Positions 11,320 through 23,410 of a stretch of DNA of 64,000 nt are shown here, piece by piece. Below the pieces are notes generated by a model that had not been told where the DNA came from, searched no databases, and worked only from the letters and a program-made list of their open reading frames with translations. The number at the start of each line of letters is the position of its first letter. Position 1 is the stretch's first letter. The translations under genes and the position numbers were made by a program. The DNA lies in the NCBI GenBank assembly GCA_027919835.1, contig JANVFP010000007.1:1240001-1304000 (forward strand), read 5' to 3'. The DNA is from Lentinula raphanica (Eukaryota; Basidiomycota; Agaricomycetes; Agaricales; Omphalotaceae).

Positions 11320-14234
11320 TCATGGACAATCAATTGCACCATGTTGGAGAAGATATTTAACAATATCTTGGTGACCTCTAGACATTGCTGTTGCTATTGC
11401 AGTTCCATGCCTGTCACCCTGCAAATTGACATCTGCACCATATTGGACAAGATATTCAACAATATCTTGGTGACCCCAAGTTGCTGCTGCTGTAATTGCA
11501 GTTCCAAAAAATGCCACCCTGAAAATTGATATCTGCACCATGTTGGACAAGATATTCAACAATACCTTGGTGACCTCTATATGCTGCTGCTGCAATTGCA
11601 GTATCATAATCACCACCCTGCAAATTGATATCTGCACCATGTTGGACAAGATATTCGACAACATGTTGGTGACCTCCAAATGCTGCTGCTGCAATTGCAG
11701 TTCCATAATTACCACCCTGTAAATTGATATCTGCACCATGTTGGACAAGATATTCAACAATACCTTGGTGACCTCTATATGCTGCTGCAGCAATTGCAGT
11801 TCCATAATAGCCACCCTGCAAATTGATATCTGCACCATGTTGAACAAGGTATTCAACAATACCTTGGTGACCTCTATATGCTGCTGCTGCAATTGCAGTA
11901 CCATAATCACCACCCTGCAAATTGATATCTGCACCATGTTGGACAAGATATTCAACAACATGTTGGTGACCTCCAAATGCTGCTGCTGCAATTGCAGTTG
12001 CAGAATCACCACCCTGTAAATTAATATCTGCACCATGTTGGACAAGATATTCAACAATACCTTGGTGACCTCTATATGCTGCTGCTGCAATTGCAGTATC
12101 ATAATTACCACCCTGCAAATTGATATCTGCACCATGTTGGACAAGATATTCAACAACATGTTGGTGACCTCCAAATGCTGCCGCTGCAATTGCAGTTGTA
12201 GAATCACCACCCTGTAAATTGATATCTGCACCATGTTGGACAAGATATTCAACAACATCTTGGTGACCCCCAAATGCTGCCGCTGCAACTGCAGTTCCAT
12301 AATTACCACCCTGTAAATTGATATCTGCACCATGTTGGAGCAGACATTCAACAATATCTTTATAACCTTCAGCTGCTGCTGCTTGAATTGCACTGCCATA
12401 GTATCCCCCCTGTGCATTGATATCTATTGAAGTCATTAATAATTCCTTCATCTCAGTACTTCTTGAACATACCTAAATCCAATCTATGAATATCAATCAA
12501 AATTTGCTGGATACATATTTTCATTCCAAAGAATGCAGCAACTTGTAGGTTATCACATTCTACAAAGACAACCTTCCCAACACTATTATCACTGACTTCC
12601 CAGAAATTCTGTTTCCAGTTTTTAAACATTTTTAGTTCATTGTCAAGAAATTCTTGAGAGAGTTGTGTTAATTCTTCACATGGGGATTCTCCTCTTTCAT
12701 TATATTGACTATGCTTTGCCCAATATTCAGTTGCATACTGCTCAAATGTACCAATATCTTCTCTTCTCACCCAACAAACATCTTCCCATATTGGCTTGTA
12801 CTCCCTCTGACTGAGAAGACAAATCAGACACATTTGACCTATAATATTGTGTGCCAGCTGTGCATTGATATTTAACAACTTGCTTGTTTGACTATTATTG
12901 TGACTGTCTAGTAAGAAATCCTTTACAGATGCATGTGCAAGTTGAACAATGTCCCTGTTATCAACAGTAATTAATGTTGTATCAATAATTTTTTCCAATC
13001 CAATCAGCATTTTTGCATCTAATTCAACTTTTTTGATTGCAGATCAACAGAAAGAATAGTTGCAACTTGCCTCATGTGAAGAGGCTCAAATGCATATAAA
13101 ACCCATGAGAGAATATATTGTGCCTCATCAGAGTGATGACTGTTTTCACATTTTGTAATAGCTTCAGAATATATTTGCTCCAGGTTTGAAGGTAACTTAG
13201 TTAGTGCTTTGCGTATCTTTGTTGCACTTGCACTATCATTCAAGATTTGAAGTTGGCAGTCAATATAACGAAATCTGTTGTATATATTATAATAGTCCTT
13301 TAGATCTAAATAAATACTAGAACTCACCCTCCATCTGCTTTTTTCATCAATTCTTCTTTTACTTCAGTGTGTAAATTCATGTCTTTCATTGGTTGCTCAT
13401 CTATAAAGATAGCAATGTCTTTACCAACCATGAGATTGTTCTTCAAGGAAATTGTAAAATATCCAAAGTGCTGAGGTTGATGATTGCGGCTTGATATTAT
13501 AATCCCACTGACCAATTGCATGTTGGCTATCTTTACACAAGAGGCCCAAACTTTATCTACCTCTTTGCATTCATCCAGAGCATCAATTACTATATGAACT
13601 TGATATTCATTCTGAGCTAGATCTTTTGTGATCTTCATGAGAGTATCCTCCAATTCATCATTGGTAGGCATGGAATGACCAAGTCCATTTTTTGAAGATT
13701 TATGCAAGTTCTGCAATATAGGATGAATCTTTTCATTTTGGGCACCCAGTTGCAAAAGGAGTGATGACACAAATCCTTGAAAACTTGTTTTCAATCCAGA
13801 GTTGTCCCGAGTATCAAAGTAGTGATAAATCACAAGAGTTGTTGGCCAAGTTGTTGTTGTTTTGAAATTTTGTATAATACTTGTCCTAAGAGTGGTCAAC
13901 AATCAGTATGCTTTTGGGTTGATCTGAATAAATTGAGCAGTAGTGAACTTACATTAGAAATGTTTTTCCTGATCCAGCTACAATGCATAAATTAATTTTT
14001 CTTTCATTGATACATTGTGAATTTATTACCTTGACCTTGAAGCCACAAAATACCTCCTTGCTCTCTCCACTTGAGGTAAACAGGATCTTTCAATATCCAT
14101 TGGCCTGTTCCTGGTGCCCTTTTATTTAAAGCTGTGGAATAATTGATGGAACAATTTGGTGCTGCAAGCCAGTCTTGAAGTTTTTTTTCTTCATCGCTTG
14201 AGAGATCTGGGGTCATGATGTCATTTACCAGCAA
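11320..14234 (-). pseudogene. NACHT-ankyrin NLR-like (STAND NTPase) gene with frameshifts
   Basis: Fungal NLR-like receptor architecture of the kind tied to allorecognition and cell-death control. Exons on the minus strand: 14234-14030, 13977-13953, then 13885 onward. Splicing creates a Walker A motif GQAGSGKTF. Walker B is VHIVIDALDEC (about 13600), followed by a sensor-like IIISSR and a winged-helix-like region ending with LAHASVKDFLL. A helical linker leads to 11 ankyrin repeats. The frame is lost at about 13325, 13014, 12455 and 11512, mostly one-base changes, some in homopolymers. After these the frame resumes with full similarity, so either the gene is young and broken or the assembly has indels. 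No N-terminal effector domain was found upstream of 14234. It ends with TGA at 11320. Confidence is high for domains, lower for the pseudogene call. Confidence 0.82.
11325..12430 (-). repeat. Eleven tandem 99-bp ankyrin repeat units
   Basis: The unit is 33 residues (INLQGG..GTAIAAAA..GHQ..VEYLVQHGAD). Repeats 3-9 fall into two kinds that mostly alternate: FGGHQHVVEYL and YRGHQGIVEYL. The first unit and the last two are more divergent. The DNA of the inner units is nearly identical, which indicates recent expansion or homogenisation by unequal crossing over, partly with a two-unit (198 bp) period. Confidence 0.9.
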
Positions 14235-15095
14235 TAGTAGTTCTCATATGGCACTTACAATAGTACTTATGCATATCTCTTTCTGCTACATTGAATTCCC
14301 CTCCAGTGACAGTTACATTTTGTGCATGATTGAATATGCCACTGTTCCCAAGTTCAATATGTGCATAGATAACAGTTGACTTTACAAAATTTACCTTTCT
14401 ATGTTCTGGTTACTGTTTTTGTAGATTTCTTGAATACTCATAGTGCCCAAAATAGAATAATCATTTACCTTTGGTCTGCCATATGATACTTTGCTGACCT
14501 ATTGATAGTAGTGAAAGATAAGTGTTGATGGGCAAGAGTAGAAATGTATCAAAGCAAGAGCTCTTTTATATATACCCTTGAAAAAGCACCTGATCTAATA
14601 CTTGACAGATGCTATGATATTATATACATTTCATATCAGCATCAATCTCATATCTTAGTTCATCTATTCAATAGGCTCCTGCAAGTTGCAACGGCCCCTA
14701 TTTTTTCCTTCTATATATGGACTATCATATTATTATCAGTATGTTATCTCAATTTGGACAATGATTCTCACAAGGAACTGTACTTAGGACTAGACTAGGC
14801 TTTTATGTATGTACAGCAGTAATAACACGAGGTATTGATACTGTTGATCAGGAATATTGCTCACCAGGTTAACCAATTGTCCTGATGAATCAACAGACTG
14901 AGCATTAACATTAACATTCTTTGCCCTTGTCCTCATCCTCTCTTGCATCTTCCCCCCTTTCTTCACCCTCCATCCAATTCCTCCACTCCTCCCTAGCCAA
15001 CTATGGAACTTTTTCTGATTGAAGAAGAACTTAGAAAAGAGCATGGTGTCAGCCCATCTAGAGCCCATCGTCCTTCTTTGCTGTTTTCCTGGTTG
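14235..15095. other. Interval without a confident gene
   Basis: It lies 5' of the NLR-like gene on the minus strand and would hold its promoter or missing upstream exons. A 92-codon minus frame (15068-14790, MGSRWADTMLFSK...) shows weak similarity to the minus frame at 17344-17150 (GSRW... then Arg/Lys-rich), so both may be remnants of the same unknown sequence. Confidence 0.3.
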
Positions 15096-15103
15096 GTTAT
15101 CTT

Positions 15104-15654
15104 TAGAGTTTCAAAGTCCAGTTAGATGAACCAAAAAAAACCATTAACTGTTAACTGGACTGAACCAAAAAATTAACTGAAAATGATTAACTGGTTACTG
15201 ATTATAACCAGTTACAGTTAATGGTCCATTGAAGAAAGCTAAAAGTTTTTAACTGCATAAAACCAGTTATGACTGGTTACATAGTATCAACTGTGTAAGC
15301 ATTCTAGGTTTGTTTATAGTATATACTAATAGTAGTTGACTTTCAGTCCTTTCCTGCTATATATCTACTTAATGAAACTCTATATGAGTATCTCCTTACA
15401 TGCATAATTGCTTCAGTTATTTGTATAATTGTGATAATAAATTATTTCTTACCATTAATGTGAGTAGTTAAGATCAGTTAAGAGAGGTTTTGACCAGTTC
15501 AAACTGATTCAAACTGGATCAACTGCAGCAACTTCAACTGATTCATGATATTAACTTGTCACAGTTAATGGTTCATCTATTTTACAAAATCTTTTATTAT
15601 GGTTTATCTGACATAGGCTGAAAAAACCGGACCGGACTGGACTTTAAAACCCTA
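15104..15654. mobile_element. hAT-like MITE, 551 bp
   Basis: Termini are TAGAGTTTCAAAGTCCA at the left and the complement of TAGGGTTTTAAAGTCCA at the right. They are flanked by the perfect 8-bp direct repeat GTTATCTT (15096-15103 and 15655-15662). The 8-bp duplication and TAGRG start fit hAT elements. The interior is non-coding and rich in AACTG/CAGTT words in both orientations (for example 15130-15300 and 15480-15560), a likely set of transposase sites. Confidence 0.85.
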
Positions 15655-15785
15655 GTTATCTTGTCTCGTCACCCTTTTGTGAGCATTGTTAACAAAAAGT
15701 ACAAGTTGATTCTCAAAAAGTGTTGATGAGGAAAGTGCACTAAGTGCCCAAACCCACACATTCAAATCAAGAATGCTAGTGCCTG

Positions 15786-16830
15786 TTGTGTCTCATTATT
15801 ACAGCCTCACCGGATGGAACAAGGAATGCAACATCCACTGACAATCAATGCTATGTTTCATCCAGATTCAAGAGAGTGAATGCACATAGGTACATTGACT
15901 GTTCTTGTTTGCAAATTCTCAAACAGGAGTATTTACTTGAGAAATATTTAGAGATACAATGGATACAGACAATGAGTGATGCTTGTGTTCTTGCAAATTC
16001 ACAGATACATCCACATGCACCATCCCCAGTCCCAACCACATGCACAAACCCAACCATATTCGAAACAACATTTCCAACTGAAAACCTATCTGCAAACACC
16101 ACCCAGCACAAAATGTTTACCCATCTCAGGTGTCTCATGCAAGTTGTACACCATACCCTTCCCATCCTGCTTACACAAACCATCCAAACTACCCAACGCA
16201 TATGCAACGTCCTCACCCAATCCCCAACAGCCACTTCTGGCATCTTTCTCCTTCCCAGCTTTCTCAGGTTCCCCCATATTTTGTCCCCAGCTCCATTTCT
16301 ACCCATAGTATCCCATACCCATCCCACCCCATAACCCATCCATTTTTGGTACCCAATGGCCGTTGACCATGACCACAGCCTTTCAAAAACCATCTGTGTC
16401 AATATCCACAAACATCCAAGTTTATTCGAGGCTCTAAACGGACCTCCACATCAGCAAATGCCCAATTTTCTGCTGAATCTTCGGAGCTATTTTGGACTGT
16501 TTCACTGGTCTGCCAGCTCGCCAGCTACCAGCTAAGAGCTTGGCTACATATCAATAATTCTATACAAAATATAATTCCCATGATCACTGTGTACAGTAAA
16601 TTAATTGACCAATGGACAGGTCAAATGTACTGGCGGAAAGGATGCAAAGGTTACGATGATGAGGATGAGGATGAGGATGATGTTCAAAACCTATGCCAAT
16701 ACTCCTGTCAAGTCTGGGAGCTTGGGTTTGGGCTTTGGGATGAGCAATCACTGATTCTAATCCACAAGGTGCTCACGAGCATGAGCAAGAGTAAAGATCA
16801 TGGCAACAAGAAATGTCTGGAGTGATATGC
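15786..16830 (+). other. Low-complexity region, possibly a decayed relative of the deubiquitinase N-terminus
   Basis: No intact gene. Across three frames the segment 15990-16365 encodes His/Pro/Gln/Tyr-rich pieces such as QPHAQTQPYSK and HPIPNSH. These resemble SQAQTQPYPHTK and NPIPNGHS in the N-terminal region of the deubiquitinase at 725. Near 16640-16700 an acidic WRKGCKGYDDEDEDED stretch recalls WEGWRGHYDEDENEG of the same protein, in the same order. Low-complexity sequence can mimic homology, so this is tentative. Confidence 0.25.
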
Positions 16831-17689
16831 TAACTCCACCGGAGGAGGAGAAGAGGAGGGATAGGGAGGTCAAAGAAAGTACGCCTGTGATGTCTTCGCA
16901 ACAGGAGACAAAGGGCTAAGGTAAAGAGAGCTTTGAAGAGTCTGAGGGGAGACACAGGAGAATAGGTGCCTTGCATGTAAGTGCTGTAATTCTTTCTGTA
17001 ATTCTTTCTGTAATTGGAAACCCCTGTCAGAATGAGAGTAACTCAGTAACTGATTGTGCACATTGAAGGCAACTGCCTAGTGCAATTGAATTCATAAATG
17101 TGAGATGTTCATACCTTGTCGAAGGTTCAATGACATTCATTTTTGACCCTCATCCTCTCAAATCTAAATCTTCATCTCGTACTACTTCACCCTCAATTCT
17201 CCAATTCTTCCGCCTCCTTCCTACCAACTTTGAGCTTCCCCTCACCAAAGACAAAGCATAGCATACCCATCTTGAGCCAGGCTTTGTAATCCTAGAAGTT
17301 GAAGGTTGGTGTACATTTCTTGTTTTGCCATCACTTGTGAGCATCCACGAAAGTACAGGTTGACAATCTAAATAACAATCAGGTATATTGTTCCACCTCT
17401 GGTCTGTTCCTAGTACCTACTGGTCCCTTTGGATATGGTTTATATGGTGGAAAGTGTGATCCCATCATCAGCTGAAGCTTTAAGAGCTTCATGAAGTAGT
17501 CTGATAAGTCTCCAAGATTACTTCACGAAGTAACCCGAGTGGCTCTCGAAGCTTAAAAAACCCTTCCGGGCAGGCCAGTAGGGCTCTGAGAGGTGCTTGG
17601 ATATATAGTATATTTATTAATATTTAATAATTCTTTTATTATTTAATAGGTATATTATAATAAATCTACTTCATGAAGCTGTGCTGCAC
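16831..17689. other. Interval without a confident gene
   Basis: Only short frames are present. The part at 17473-17580 is a dispersed repeat (listed separately). The rest is unremarkable. Confidence 0.3.
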
Positions 17690-17690
17690 T
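17473..17690. repeat. Small repeat with inverted GCTTCATGAAGTAG ends, related to 57664-57790
   Basis: The left part (CAGCTGAAGC..GCTTCATGAAGTAG..CGAAGCTTAAAAA) matches 57671-57770 at roughly 70 percent by eye. CTACTTCATGAAGC at about 17665-17680 is the inverse of the left GCTTCATGAAGTAG. It may be a short non-autonomous derivative of the element whose end lies at 57.67 kb. Confidence 0.45.
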
Positions 17691-18856
17691 TTGCAAAGTG
17701 ACTACATCTACAACAATCATGAAATTATGTAAATTAGGGTTAGATCATTCTGTCATTAATTTCCTTTTTGGGTTATGGCATTTTTGAATAGAAAAATGCA
17801 TGTTATGACATCATTGATTTTGGGATGCTAAAAATCACAGATGAATCCAAAAATAGCTATAGTGAGGTACTGGCTACCTCAGGCACATCAAAATTGACTA
17901 AAAAGGAAATTGGTCCAAAAATAGAACTTGATCTCATCAGGTAGCAAAAAATCTAAAAAAAATCACAAAAAATACTCAAAAAATTCAGGGTCACCTCATT
18001 GGCTCTGAAAAACGCAAAATAAAAGAAATACATGACAAGTGTAAATTGTTTTTTTCACTCCAAATCATACCAGATCCTCTATATATTGAGTATATATGCT
18101 AGTACACTCAGACACTCAAAATGGCTTATATCATTCAATATATTCAGCACACTCAATGCTTATTATACTTAACAACCTAACAATGAAAAAACTCGGAATA
18201 GTAGTAATGTATATCATACTCAACACACTCAACAATGAAAAACTTCAAAACAGTGTTCATGTATATTACACATTATACTTAACACACTTTATCAGTAAGT
18301 ATAACATGCCTTCAATAGGACATTGTTATACTATAACACACTTATAACAATGAGTTTTGGGCACTTATGGGCACTTATTTGGGGTTTTTGAGTCGAAATT
18401 CATTAATAGCACACTCAATAATTTTTGTGTGGGCTCTATATTGTGTCAGGATGTTGTCTATATCATATTCCTCTAGATATGATTTGGAGAGCTCAAAAAT
18501 ACAACCTGTGTGGCTAGCTATACTATAATCTTTTGTGATATAACAGTGTTTTATGTAAATGCCAATGCATATGTCCATGTAATGCAAGTATACTGATGCT
18601 GGTCCATCAGGAAAGCACTCCTACAGTCTACTGGCAGTGTCTGTACATGATTCAGATAACTATCATAAAGGTTGGACTCTGTGATACACATGTACATGTT
18701 CATGTACACTACTATAGATGTCTACACTTACATGTAACAATAGATGTCATATTCAATGACCCCCATTATAAGTCTCTTGGCTGTATCACATAGAGTTAGC
18801 ATAAAATAAGTTGTAGAATGACTCTTTTCATGACCCAGCAGCAGTTTGACTTCATA

Positions 18857-19126
18857 CATCAGGAAAAATATTCTCATCTCTAGAGTCCCCAGAGATACCC
18901 CCAATTCCTAGGTTTCTCAGAGATTTTTGTGAACTTTGAAAGATCAAAAAACATCCTAAAGATCCTGAAAGATCCTGAAAGCATCTGAAAGTACCAGAAA
19001 GCACCAGAAAGCATCCAGAGAATTTTTAGAAGCCTCAAAGAACTCAGATACTCTAGGCTCTCTGAGACTACCTAGGAATTGGGGGTATCTCTGGGGACTC
19101 TAGAGATGAGAATATTTTTCCTGATG
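18857..19126. mobile_element. Mariner-like MITE, 270 bp
   Basis: Terminal inverted repeats start CATCAGGAAAAATATTCTCA and extend about 55 bp to CCTAGGAATTGGGGG. The element is flanked by TA on both sides (18855-18856 and 19127-19128), as expected for Tc1/mariner-type insertion. The interior is a run of GAAAGCATC/GAAAGATCC short repeats. A second family member is at 30835-31059. Confidence 0.8.
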
Positions 19127-20451
19127 TAACATGGATGTATGCACTGTCATTTACATAAAACACTGTTATATTACAAAAGATTATAGTATGGCTAGCCACA
19201 CAGGTTGTATTTTCGAGTTCTCCGAATTATATCTAGAGGAAGATAATATAGACAACATCCTGACACAATATAGAGCCCACACAAAAATTATTGAGTGTGC
19301 TATTGATGAATTTCAACTCAAAAACCCCAAGTAAGTGCCCATAAGCACCCAAACCTCATTGTAATAAGTGTGTTATAGTATAACAATGTCCTATTGAAGG
19401 TATGTTATACTTACTGATGAAGTGTGTTAAGTATAATGTGTGATAACACTACTCCGAGTTTTTGATTGTTAAGTATGTTATATTGATTGATGAAGTGTGT
19501 TAAGTGTAACACACATGAGCACTGTTCTGAGTTTTTTCATTGTCAAGTGTGTTGAGTATGTTAAGTATAATATACATGTAACACTGTTCTGAGGGTTTTC
19601 GTTGTTAAGTGCATTATGTGTGTTGAGTATAACACACATGAACACTGTTTCGAGGTTTTTCATTGTTGAGTGTGTTGGGTATGAAATACATTACTACTAT
19701 TCCGAGTTTTTTCATTGTTAAGTGTGTTAAGTATAATACACATGAACACTGTTTTGAAGTTCTTCATTGTTGAGTGTGTTGAGTATGATATACATTACTA
19801 CTATTCCAAGTTTTTTTCATTGTTAGGTGTGTTAAGTATAATAAGCATTGAGTGTGCTGAATATATTGAATGATATAAGCCATTCTGAGTATCTGAGTGT
19901 ACTAGGGGTGCTAAAAATAGCATGTACATCATATATACTCAACATATAGAGGATCTGGTATGATTTGGAGTGATAGAAATTTTTACACTTGTCGCATATT
20001 TTTTTTTAATTTTGCATTTTCAGGGCCAACCAGGTGACCCTGAATTTTTGAGTATTTTATATGATTTTTTCAGATTTTTTGCTACCTGATGAGATCAAGT
20101 TCTATTTTTTTGGCCAATTTCCTTTTTAGGCAATTTTGATGTGCCTGAGGCAGCCAGTACCTCACTATAACTATTTTTGGATTCATCTGTGATTTTTAGG
20201 GCCTGTTCGGCTGCTGCAGTCAGTTTGTGAAAGCGTTATTTCTTTACCTTATATAGTAACAAAATTGTGAAAGATTAAACGGATAATTTGACCGATATTT
20301 TCTGACTGCTCTTCAAAAACTCTGGCTGTTCGGTTGACCCAGCGCTACTTAGCGTTATCTTTTCTCTCTCTCTCTCTCTGGTTGCTCTGCCAAGTCCGCA
20401 AACTCAACTTTCATCCTCAAGTTTCTCAGCATCTTGAGCACCGTTGGGAAT

Positions 20452-21862
20452 ATGTCATCTGACGGTCTCAACACTCCACCTAACTTGCCTAACAGTCAAC
20501 CGGAAAGTGACTTTACGCCTGAGGTCGATGCTGCCATTGTTGCCTATATTGCACAGGTCAAGAAGGACACTGGCTCTACATGAAACACCTTCAAAGCAGG
20601 AGTTTGGACTGCTCTCAGTGCTCACCTGGTCTCTGAAGGTTTCAGGCAATTTCAGAATAAGCAGTTGCAGGAACGGTGGAAATTGGTAAGTCCTACATAT
20701 ATTATTCTGAATTGACGTTCTCTTACATGGCCACTATCTCTATTCCAGATCAAGTCGACTTCGATGCCGGCACCATCTGAACTCAATACAAGCAACTCAA
20801 TCTCAATGCCAGGCAAGGAGAACCGGGCACAATGGACATTGGCTGCTGAGCTCATTGCTGTTGAGCATTTTGCCTCTTTGAAAGCCAAAGGCCTTATGTC
20901 TGAGAACAACTTCAAGTCGAAGGTGTACACTTCGTGTGCCACTGCGCTTACTCAGAAAGGCTTTGGCTACACAAGTAAGCAGGTGAAATCACGCTGGACT
21001 AGGGTATATTTTTTTGTATTGTCTCAGCATTGGATGTTCTCTAACCTCTTGCATTTAGCTCAAAGCAGAGTTCAAGATTGTGGCTACCTTACGCACGCTC
21101 TCCGGGTTTGGCTGGGATGATGTCCGTAAGATGGTCATTGCAACTGATGAGGTCTGGGATGCCTATATAGAGGTAACTTTATTTCAATATCTCATGAGAG
21201 TGCTGCCATCTTTACACTTGCTAGGGGCATCCTCAGGCTCGTCCTTTCCAGAAGCAACCATTTCACCATTATGACAAAGTTGCTGCACTCATTGGACATA
21301 GTACTGCTACAGGAGGTCTGACCTTTTCTTCCGAAATCTCTGGTGGCATAGCCAATGAAGGTGGTCCAATTCATGCTCCAGAGGATGATCATCTTGTCAG
21401 CAATCTTGCTGCTAAAGATACTGACAGTGAGAGTGAGTCAGAGGATGAGCCAGATATCCAACCAAAGGTAGATTTTGCACTTCATTGATATACTACATAC
21501 TGAATATAGTTCAGAAGTGCAAACCTGCATCCTCTCCGATCACTCCTGCACCTAAGTGTGTTCGCCGAAGCGGGGCTGTTGCTCTTGAGAGTGTTTTATC
21601 ATCTCTTACTACTCTCACTGCAGGTCTTGCATCTGATGCATTTTTGGCACCTCCTGCTTCTGACAGTCCAGAACGGAAGAAGCAGGCTTTTCAAATGGTC
21701 TGTTCTGAGGAAGGGCTCTCTCCGATTTCACTTGCAAAGGCACGTCATGTATTCTGTAGAAGTGGGGAGATCGCGCATGAGTATCTCAGCTTTGATACTT
21801 CCAATGATACACAAAAGACTGCTTGGAGCTTATGGTTGCAGGATGAACTTGATAGAGCCTAG
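20452..21862 (+). pseudogene. Harbinger Myb/SANT-like DNA-binding protein with one TGA
   Basis: Second protein of PIF/Harbinger elements; it binds DNA and helps bring the nuclease to the ends. Exons are joined by short introns (for example GTAAGTCC..TTCCAG after 20685). Two trihelix-type Myb/SANT-like modules are seen: VDAAIVAYIAQV..WTALSAHL..LQERWK, and WTLAAELIAVEHF..KQVKSRWTRLK..TLSGFGWD. An acidic linker (SESESEDEPD) and a C-terminal helical region (LSPISLAKARHVF, about 21715-21860) follow. One in-frame TGA occurs at 20581-20583 (ACA TGA AAC); otherwise the frame is kept through the exons. Ends with TAG at 21860-21862. Confidence 0.8.
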
Positions 21863-21987
21863 CTTGCTTTTTATACCTATAATACTTTGATCTTACAACC
21901 ACATTCCTTTTTGATTCTCATATGGTAGTTTTGAATCAACATTCGATGTTATAATTGGAATGTCTGCTGTCACAAACTTGGGAGTGA

Positions 21988-23410
21988 TTAAGTACGAGTA
22001 CTGCCTCTTCTTGCTACCTCTATCAAATAATCATTCCACATAGCTTCTGCAATCTTGTCACGACGCCGCAATGCTCGTATATTTTCCTGAGCTGAAATCC
22101 CACTGGTCGGGATGTTGTCGCCATGAAAATCAGGCGCAATCAGCTGACAAGGATGAGGCAGTTGTGCTGGTATGGTAGGAGGGTCAAAGATGAGTATGAA
22201 GCTGTGGAGAAGGGCTATCGCAAGTGGTAGCACACTTTGTGTTGCAATGGAATATCCACTGGCCTCCGAGATGATTTTGAATTGCCGTTTTGTAACACTG
22301 AATATCCGTTCAATGACATTGCGGAGCTGCGCATGACGGAGATTGAAGAGTTCTTCTTTATCTGCTGGTCTAGTAGTAGCGGACAGATATGAGCTATATA
22401 GATCAGTGAATGAGCACAAACCTTACCGGATACTAGCTTGTGCCCATTCGCGGAGATGATATCGAAAGCCTTTCGCAGTTTGGAAATCCTGCATCTGCCA
22501 CATAATATTTACCCTGTGGGATGTTGAAACCTTGTTTCTGAGCCTCTTCAAACAAGCGACCATCTGCTACACTACCTTCCCATCCAGTGAGGATATATTG
22601 GAAGGACATATCCCAGTCACAGGCGGCAAGAATATTTTGTGTAAGATTACCGTCTCTGTCCCGGTATGGAAATCTTGTTGCACTGGGAGGGCAAACAAGG
22701 ATATGACTACCATCAACTGCACCAAGGCAGTCTTGAAAGTAAGGGAAGAACTTGGGGTTGTCTCGTATGATAGAATGGACAGTGTTGGTATCTGGGAGAC
22801 GCATGTATTTGCTTCGAAACTGATCTGAAATGAGTGCGACAGGACATCATGGAAGTTGCTATTTTCTAGAATGAATGATACAGAATCATGAAGAGAACAC
22901 ATAACAGTACCAGAATATTATTTCAAAACTATGCTGAAACTGCTCTGCAACCCTCCGGATAGAAAGGTTCGTGGTAGCCTGATAAAGAAATGTTGCAACC
23001 ATTTCTTCTGTCCCAACATGTCAGCGTGGTTTGAGTCCTCCCTCTTTGCATAACTCTGAGACCAACTTTGCAAAACCATGAGCCTGGATACCCAGATTAT
23101 GCCGCATCCAATCAGGATGTCCATTCTTCAGTTCCTTTATCCAGCCAGCACCACTCAAGGCAGATGTGTGATACTGTTCCAGGTTAAATTGCTTATAACT
23201 ACCAATGAACACTGCACCTGCTGCAATTGTAATTGCTACAGTACTTGCAAGTAGTGCATGGCGACGACGAGTGGACAAAGAGGAATGTGTAGCTTGAGAT
23301 GAGTGGAACAAAGAAGAGGATGTATGAAGGCGGACCATACAGCCTGAGTGGTCCCGGTCTGTACTCAGTGAGGAGCCAGGATCCCAGTAATTACATAAGA
23401 TTTGTGCCAA
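21988..23410 (-). pseudogene. Harbinger DDE_Tnp_4-type transposase nuclease, decayed
   Basis: Nuclease of the PIF/Harbinger element at 20199-23546. The N-terminal exon (23410-23021) ends in an in-frame TGA (23021-23023). After it the same frame continues HVGTEEMVATFLYQATTNLS, a typical Harbinger segment. The next exon (from about 22804) has CLGAVDGSHI (first catalytic Asp) and YYVADAGFP (second Asp). One extra base near 22475-22480 (in an AAA run) shifts the frame before RYHLREWAQAS. After a short intron the last exon (about 22380-21988) keeps ELFNLRHAQLRNVIERIF, which carries the catalytic Glu of RNVIE. So all three DDE residues are present but the gene has one nonsense and one frameshift lesion. 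Confidence 0.85.

Noticed and set aside
11320..12417. A 365-codon open frame on the minus strand in another frame across the ankyrin array
   Set aside because: It is the shadow of the tandem 99-bp units, whose length is a multiple of three, so any frame without a stop in one unit stays open. Only its last ~65 codons are real, after the frame change near 11512.
15786..16334. A 182-codon plus frame as a real gene
   Set aside because: Three frames share the protein-like pieces and none is continuous; composition is low complexity and no splice model joins them.
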